In this document: positions 21,201 through 25,500 of the stretch, in pieces
Layout: each line of letters starts with the position of its first letter
Numbering within the stretch: the first letter of the stretch is position 1
Assembly (NCBI GenBank): GCA_964451885.1
Contig: CAYVJW010000009.1
Location: 1 to 25,500, forward strand
Length of the DNA stretch: 25,500 nucleotides
Source of the DNA: CAYVJW01 sp964451885
GTDB taxonomy: Bacteria; Patescibacteriota; Gracilibacteria; UBA4473
Direction of reading: 5' to 3'
The notes under the pieces: generated by a model
The model's database searches: none
Told to the model about the DNA's origin: nothing
Seen by the model: only the letters and a program-made list of their open reading frames with translations
Position numbers and translations under genes: made by a program

Positions 21201-23654
21201 TCAACCTCCGACTTCCGAAATTAATTTCGCTGCTTCTGCTCGTGTCAATTTCTGGTGTGGGCGGAATGTTCCGTCTGGGAATCCGGATATCATTCCTCTA
21301 CGATGAGCTTCGTTTATCCATAGCATTTCCCAGCCGGTGCTGTCGGGGAATGTTGGGGTAGCGAAGATTGTTTTTTTCGGGGCAAATCCTTTTGAGGCGA
21401 GTAGGATTTTTACGGCTTCGGCTCTTGTGAGGCTTTGGAGGGGGCGAAATGTGCCGTCTGGATATCCCCGGATGATGTTTTTTTGAATGAGAAAATTTAT
21501 GCTGTTTTTAAATTCTGAATCTTTTATATCTGAGAATACAGTGCTTATTGTGGGGGGGGGAAAATCTTTTCCCCAGAGATATTCTACGAGCATTTGGACG
21601 AAATTCCCTCGATCTATCGGCCGGTTGGGGTGGAGTTTTCCGTTTTTTTCCGTTCGCAGGATGCCGGCTTCTACGAGCTTCAGGAGGTAGGGCAGAGCCC
21701 AATGGTTCGGGTCAAAATCCCGGAAGAAAGCGCGGTCGGAGGGGAGGAATTTGTCTCTTTCTCCTTTTTTTACGGATATGCAGCGATAAATGGAGCAGAA
21801 TTCAACTTGTTTGGCTATGGAAAATGCTCCGGCTACGAACTCAGGAAAGTCAATAAAGAGTTTTTTTTGAGCTTCTGAGAAGGGTGCGATTCTTATCTGG
21901 GTTTCGTTTTTGACTTTGTCGAAAAAATTGAAATGTCGCCAGGTATTTTCATTTGGATCGAAGTAAAAAGGAATGCCTTCTTGGGTGAATCTTCCGTTTG
22001 AGGGAAAAGTAAAGTGATTTTGTTTTTCTAGCTCGAATATTTCTTTTTCGACGTTTTCATTGAGTTTGTTTTCTTTAGTCAGATTTATGAAAATTTCTCG
22101 AAGATTTTCTCTTGTTGTTTTTTCATCGAAGAATCTTGTTTTTATTCCAAAAGTTCTGCCGATTGCCAATAAAGCATCGAGATAGTCAGTGTTTTCAAAA
22201 TCGTAGGTTTTGAGTATTTCGGCTATTCGGGAATTGGCCCAGATTTTCGGGATGAAATTAGTTTTTGAAGTGCTGTTTAGCAGCGTTTCTGAATTGTTTC
22301 TTCCTACAAAAATAAGGGAGTCGGGGGATGAGATAGAGTTGATTTTGTGGGGGAGAATTTCTCTTTCGTTGGTGAATAGAGGGGATATCTCTGAGGTAAC
22401 GGGTTTGCTCCAGTTTTTCCATTTATTCCATAGTTCTTCCCCTTCCATGAGGCGCCAGGGGGTGCGGAAGAGTTTTTGGTAGAATCCGCCGGATTTATGG
22501 GCAAGTATTGCAAGATATTCCGATGCCAGGTCTGAGAAATCAAGTATGATGAGGGGAGCTGGGTATTTTTCTAAAAAAGTAAAGTCAGTTTTTTCTGGAA
22601 GATCGGTAATGAGTACTAGTGCTCTATGGGAATAGTCTTTTTCAGTCCAATTATCGTGCATTTTATTGAGAGACGTGAGGAGGTTTGCGCTTCCGTGGGG
22701 ATTGGTTTTTTCTATAAAATCGGAAACTTTTTTTCGGAATTCAATGGTGTTTTCTGAAAATTCTTCTTTGATGAATTTCACTTCTTCGTCAAAAAATGCG
22801 ACTCTTATTTTTTGGTTCGGATCGAGCCTTTCGAGCCAGAAGTGCAGGTACTGCCGTATTCGTTCCCAAGGAGTGCCGTACAGGGAGCCGGATCGGTCGA
22901 TGAGAAAGGTGATTTCCGAAATCTCTCTTTTTTGAGGTGCGGTGAGAAAATGAGCATGAAAAGTTTCTTTATGGACGGTGAATTCCAGATCGGGGGAGGT
23001 TTTCTGTGACCAAAAAAGTTGAGTGCTTTCGTGTGGAATAAAATTTTCTTTTTGAAAAAGAAAGGTGAGTTTATTGTTTGTGCGGTCCAGAATTCCTTCT
23101 GAGGGAAGAGTGGTGAAAAAATGATGAATAGGTTGTTCAGATTTTATATTTATAGCGATTTCAGCTTTATTGGCTTCGATGTCGTCGTGGAACCATCCTT
23201 GAGTGGAAAAAAAATCATTCAGGTTTTCCGGAGTGTGGTCGAAGGTTAGTTTTGCGTAGATTTCTTTTTCGGGGGAAATTTCGAAAGTTTGGGTGAGGAG
23301 GAGGTTTGTGTTTTTTTCGTCATAAAATCGGAAAAATCGGGTATCCTGGTGCTCTTTTGCTTTGTCGAAAAGCGTTTCGAGCATTGGTTTTCTATTCAGG
23401 ATTTCATAGTTTTCAGCTCTGGCATCCAGAAAAAAACGTATGTTTTCCGAAGTTGCGGGAATCGGTTCAAAAAACTGTATTTTTTGAGCTACAGAGGTGG
23501 TGTTTTTTATTTTTTCCAGAATTTCTGTATGAATTTTATTATTTATTATTTCTATTTGAACGAGTTTTTCGATTCGTTCGAAGTTTGGGTTTGGGAAAAA
23601 GGCCGATACTGGCACTGTCCAAATGAGGAATAGATAAAAGAGATGTTTTTTCAT
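21201..23654 (-). CDS. Secreted VIT/VWA protein with three SLH domains
   Basis: 817 aa from ATG 23654, where a signal peptide begins (MKKHLFYLFLIWTVPVSAF); the frame is open to 23702 but that part lacks signal-peptide character. Residues about 20-240 resemble a VIT-like beta domain. A von Willebrand A domain follows (about 247-380): LIDRSGSLYGTPW gives the MIDAS DxSxS at 253-257 and VLITDLPE the second Asp. About 400-640 is unassigned. The end holds three S-layer homology repeats (about 655-817), with GYPDGTFRPLQSLTRAEA and GFPDGTFRPHQKLTRAEA as signature copies; the first copy is degenerate (HPNRPIDRGNF). SLH repeats bind pyruvylated wall polymer, and VWA domains bind proteins through Mg2+. 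It likely acts as an S-layer-attached adhesin or scaffold. Confidence 0.88.
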   Translation of the reverse strand: MKKHLFYLFLIWTVPVSAFFPNPNFERIEKLVQIEIINNKIHTEILEKIKNTTSVAQKIQFFEPIPATSENIRFFLDARAENYEILNRKPMLETLFDKAKEHQDTRFFRFYDEKNTNLLLTQTFEISPEKEIYAKLTFDHTPENLNDFFSTQGWFHDDIEANKAEIAINIKSEQPIHHFFTTLPSEGILDRTNNKLTFLFQKENFIPHESTQLFWSQKTSPDLEFTVHKETFHAHFLTAPQKREISEITFLIDRSGSLYGTPWERIRQYLHFWLERLDPNQKIRVAFFDEEVKFIKEEFSENTIEFRKKVSDFIEKTNPHGSANLLTSLNKMHDNWTEKDYSHRALVLITDLPEKTDFTFLEKYPAPLIILDFSDLASEYLAILAHKSGGFYQKLFRTPWRLMEGEELWNKWKNWSKPVTSEISPLFTNEREILPHKINSISSPDSLIFVGRNNSETLLNSTSKTNFIPKIWANSRIAEILKTYDFENTDYLDALLAIGRTFGIKTRFFDEKTTRENLREIFINLTKENKLNENVEKEIFELEKQNHFTFPSNGRFTQEGIPFYFDPNENTWRHFNFFDKVKNETQIRIAPFSEAQKKLFIDFPEFVAGAFSIAKQVEFCSIYRCISVKKGERDKFLPSDRAFFRDFDPNHWALPYLLKLVEAGILRTEKNGKLHPNRPIDRGNFVQMLVEYLWGKDFPPPTISTVFSDIKDSEFKNSINFLIQKNIIRGYPDGTFRPLQSLTRAEAVKILLASKGFAPKKTIFATPTFPDSTGWEMLWINEAHRRGMISGFPDGTFRPHQKLTRAEAAKLISEVGG

Positions 23655-23665
23655 TGTTTGTGGAG

Positions 23666-23695
23666 ATTGTAGCAGTCCTCGTAATAAATTTTCAA
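23666..23695 (-). promoter_or_regulatory. Promoter of the VWA/SLH gene
   Basis: On the minus strand: TTGAAA (23695-23690, within the heptamer array), 18-base spacer, TGC-TACAAT (23671-23666), 11 bases to ATG at 23654. No SD. Confidence 0.55.
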
Positions 23696-23707
23696 TTATC
23701 AATTTTC
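23687..23707. repeat. Period-7 repeat AATTTTC-AATTATC-AATTTTC
   Basis: Three heptamers closely related to the ATTATCA array before the mutase gene; on the minus strand they contain TTGATA and TTGAAA -35-like words. Confidence 0.8.
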
Positions 23708-23740
23708 AAACTTGCTGATTGTAAGAAGGGAAGTTTGAAG

Positions 23741-23769
23741 TTGTGTTGAGGATATTAAAAGGCTAAAAT
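23741..23769 (+). promoter_or_regulatory. Leaderless promoter of the pilin-like gene
   Basis: TTGTGT (23741-23746), 17-base spacer, TAAAAT (23764-23769), 8 bases to ATG at 23778. Confidence 0.5.
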
Positions 23770-23777
23770 TCAGGTGC

Positions 23778-24323
23778 ATGAAATTTTTTTTTTTAGAATT
23801 AATCTTCATCTCCGGTTTGTTTTTTAGCTTTGGAGGGGTGGAAGAAGCGCAGGCGTATTCGATGAATGATGCGATGAAGCAGCATGCGGAAGCTATAACC
23901 GGCGATGAAAAAGACGTAAGGTCTATTCTTCCGAGTTTTATGCCGCATGCGAATGGAGAAATAGAGTTGAAAGGAGATGAAAAAGATATTACCTTGCTCA
24001 TTCAGAAAGTGATAGATGTGATTGTCGGGCTCGCAGGAGTGATAGCGGTTCTTTTTATTGTTTATAATGGTTTTGTTATAGCGGTTGCGGGGAGTACGGA
24101 CAAATTGACGAATGCGAAGAACGGGCTTATGTGGGCCGGGATTGGGTTGATATTGATTATTTTTGCGTATGTGGTGGCGAAGACGGTTATTTCTTTTACA
24201 TATTTGGGAGAGGAGGTGTCTGGGATAGAGGATAATGAAGAGAAATTGCCTGATGAGGCGAAGTATAAGCTAAAGAAAGCAAGACCTTTTTCAGAGGAGC
24301 CGGGGGAATTGATGAAAGAATAA
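23778..24323 (+). CDS. Type IV secretion pilin-like (VirB2/TrbC-type) membrane protein
   Basis: 181 aa. Signal peptide 1-26 (cut after AQA), a charged segment, then two hydrophobic helices at about 78-103 (VIDVIVGLAGVIAVLFIVYNGFVIAV) and 116-140 (LMWAGIGLILIIFAYVVAKTVI), joined by a short AGSTDKLTNAKNG loop. This signal-peptide plus two-TM layout with the GSTDKLTNAKNG loop is the T4SS-pilin pattern frequent in CPR genomes. The C-terminal 40 residues are charged and longer than in a minimal pilin. No VirB4, VirB6 or other secretion gene is in the window, so assembly into a pilus is inferred from family only. It is 39 bases upstream of mraY, which has its own promoter. Confidence 0.65.
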   Translation: MKFFFLELIFISGLFFSFGGVEEAQAYSMNDAMKQHAEAITGDEKDVRSILPSFMPHANGEIELKGDEKDITLLIQKVIDVIVGLAGVIAVLFIVYNGFVIAVAGSTDKLTNAKNGLMWAGIGLILIIFAYVVAKTVISFTYLGEEVSGIEDNEEKLPDEAKYKLKKARPFSEEPGELMKE

Positions 24324-24328
24324 GAATA

Positions 24329-24356
24329 TTTACAATAGAAGAAAATTGATTAATAT
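24329..24356 (+). promoter_or_regulatory. Leaderless promoter of mraY
   Basis: TTTACA (24329-24334), 16-base spacer, TAATAT (24351-24356), GTCAAC, ATG at 24363. Good boxes, and only 6 bases before the start codon. Confidence 0.7.
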
Positions 24357-24362
24357 GTCAAC

Positions 24363-25442
24363 ATGGAAGTATCTGCTTTAGAATCCATCCACGTCACTAA
24401 CCTTCTTGAAATTTTTTCATTGGCGGCTTTTGCTTTTTTAGTCGCGGTTTTGTTTTTTCCCAAATTCATTACTTTTGTACAAAACTATAAACTGACGCAA
24501 AAAATTCGGCAAGATGGGTTGTCTGGCGGGGTGGCGAAACTTTTTCGTTCGCTTCATTCCCATAAATCCGGGACGCCTACGATGGGGGGAGTTATGATTA
24601 TTGTGGCGATACTTTCGGCGGTTCTTTTTTCGAGATTTCTTGCTTATTTCGGGGTTATTGATCATTCGATTCTCAATCGTGGCGAAACTTATCTGCCGAT
24701 TTTTACTTTGGCGGCGGTGGGGATTTTGGGGCTTATTGATGATTTTTTGAATATTCGTGAGAAATCCAAGCAAAAAGGTCTTTCGGCAAAAGTAAAGTTG
24801 TGGACGTTGATTGCTTTTGCTGTATTGGGGGGAATGTGGTTTACTTTTAAGCTTGGGTGGTCGATTATCCATGTGCCAGGGGTTGGGGATTTTGATATCG
24901 GGTTTTGGTATTTTCCTTTATTTGTTTTTATCCTGGTGGGGACGGCTAATTCTGTGAATTTGGCAGACGGTTTGGATGGTCTGGCAGGTGGGCTTTTGGC
25001 GATTTCGTTCGGGGTGTTCGCGGTTATTTCTTATTTTTACGGGCTGCCGATCTTATCGACTTTTTGTACGGTGGTGGTGGGAGCGTTGCTGGCTTTTTTG
25101 TGGTTCAATGTTCCTCCGGCGAGGATTTATATGGGGGATACGGGGAGTTTGGCTTTGGGGGCGACGTTGGGGGTTATTGCGATGCTGACGAATGCGGTCA
25201 TTGTTTTGGCGATTGTGGGGATTATTTTTATTTTTGAGACAATTTCTGTAATGCTTCAGCTTTTCTGGAAAAAACACTTCAAACGGAAGCTGTTCCTTAT
25301 TGCGCCGATTCATCATCATTTTGAGGCTCGGGGGTGGTCGGAGACGCAGGTGGTGATGCGGTTTTGGATTATCGGTATGGGGGCGGGGATTGTGGGGCTT
25401 TTGGTGGGGCTTTTTGGGATGGGGAATGGGGGGATTATTTAA
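24363..25442 (+). CDS. mraY: Phospho-N-acetylmuramoyl-pentapeptide-transferase MraY
   Basis: MraY transfers phospho-MurNAc-pentapeptide to undecaprenyl phosphate, making lipid I at the membrane. 359 aa, normal size, about ten membrane helices. Signatures: HSHKSGTPTMGG (65-76), the catalytic LIDDFLNI with Asp126-Asp127, NSVNLADGLDGLAGG (196-210), MGDTGSLALG (257-266, catalytic Asp259) and the PIHHHFEARGW loop (315-325). Together with MurJ earlier in the window it shows that the cell makes its own peptidoglycan. The gene ends at the window edge region; the last 58 bases (25443-25500) contain nothing I recognise. Confidence 0.98.
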   Translation: MEVSALESIHVTNLLEIFSLAAFAFLVAVLFFPKFITFVQNYKLTQKIRQDGLSGGVAKLFRSLHSHKSGTPTMGGVMIIVAILSAVLFSRFLAYFGVIDHSILNRGETYLPIFTLAAVGILGLIDDFLNIREKSKQKGLSAKVKLWTLIAFAVLGGMWFTFKLGWSIIHVPGVGDFDIGFWYFPLFVFILVGTANSVNLADGLDGLAGGLLAISFGVFAVISYFYGLPILSTFCTVVVGALLAFLWFNVPPARIYMGDTGSLALGATLGVIAMLTNAVIVLAIVGIIFIFETISVMLQLFWKKHFKRKLFLIAPIHHHFEARGWSETQVVMRFWIIGMGAGIVGLLVGLFGMGNGGII

Positions 25443-25500
25443 ATAAAAATTGAGTCCACTCCGAAAAGTACAAGGGAACTCTAAAAAAAGAGCAAGAAAA

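Noticed and set aside
23655..23702. Upstream start at 23702 for the VWA/SLH protein
   Set aside because: The extra 16 residues would precede a clear signal peptide, and the predicted -10 lies inside that stretch.
1..25500. Alternative genetic code (UGA = Gly) as in some Gracilibacteria/Absconditabacteria
   Set aside because: TGA terminates several genes at the expected family length (channel-like gene at 7177-7179, RelE toxin at 10510-10512, antitoxin at 14690-14692), and the core genes contain no internal TGA.
1..25500. tRNA or rRNA genes, insertion sequences, transposases
   Set aside because: I looked for them in all gaps and found no cloverleaf, rRNA signature or transposase motif; this is reading by eye, so a divergent tRNA could be missed.

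Overview
The window looks like a piece of a Candidate Phyla Radiation (Patescibacteria) chromosome, most probably from the Peregrinibacteria/Gracilibacteria side. The evidence is indirect: a membrane-anchored baseplate-J-like protein and a two-TM type IV secretion pilin of the kind common in CPR genomes, shortened versions of core proteins (MurJ with 12 rather than 14 membrane segments), many small unknown proteins and the virtual absence of Shine-Dalgarno sequences in front of most genes. TGA ends several genes and no gene reads through TGA, so the code is standard and this is not a UGA=Gly lineage. The genus-level placement is inference.

Layout. 1-3.3 kb: a secreted unknown protein, the lipid II flippase MurJ, and a surface protein with an LPTTG sortase sorting signal. 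3.3-4.9 kb (minus strand): seryl-tRNA synthetase and a small acidic protein. 5.0-7.2 kb: a basic multi-pass membrane protein (minus) and a glutamate-receptor-like ligand-gated channel (plus) whose potassium selectivity filter is degenerate. 7.3-9.9 kb: SecA. 9.9-14.9 kb is the accessory stretch: a RelBE-type toxin-antitoxin (TA) module, an intergenic region with long inverted repeats, a HicBA module, an unknown two-gene operon encoding a 759-aa helical protein and a 139-aa partner, a MITE-like G5/C5 inverted repeat with a 16-bp palindrome, and a third (RelBE-like) TA module. 14.9-19.5 kb: a membrane-anchored baseplate-J-like protein, ribosomal stalk genes rplJ-rplL embedded in repeats, and a phosphomannomutase/phosphoglucomutase. 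19.6-25.5 kb: a small exported protein, an O-antigen-ligase/Wzy-type polymerase, a VIT/VWA/SLH surface protein, a pilin-like protein, and MraY.

The core theme is the cell envelope: MraY makes lipid I, MurJ flips lipid II, the mutase supplies sugar phosphates, the Wzy/WaaL-like enzyme handles surface glycans, SecA exports precursors, and LPXTG and SLH proteins are anchored to the wall or S-layer. rplJ, rplL and serS serve translation.

Two regulatory themes are visible in the DNA. First, most genes carry a sigma70-like -10 box that ends only about 6-8 bases before the start codon, so their mRNAs should be leaderless; only three genes (starts 168, 5757, 6031) have good SD sequences. Second, nearly every intergenic gap carries short tandem repeats with a seven-base period but different heptamers. 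In front of the mutase gene the heptamer array itself forms a complete -35/-10 promoter.
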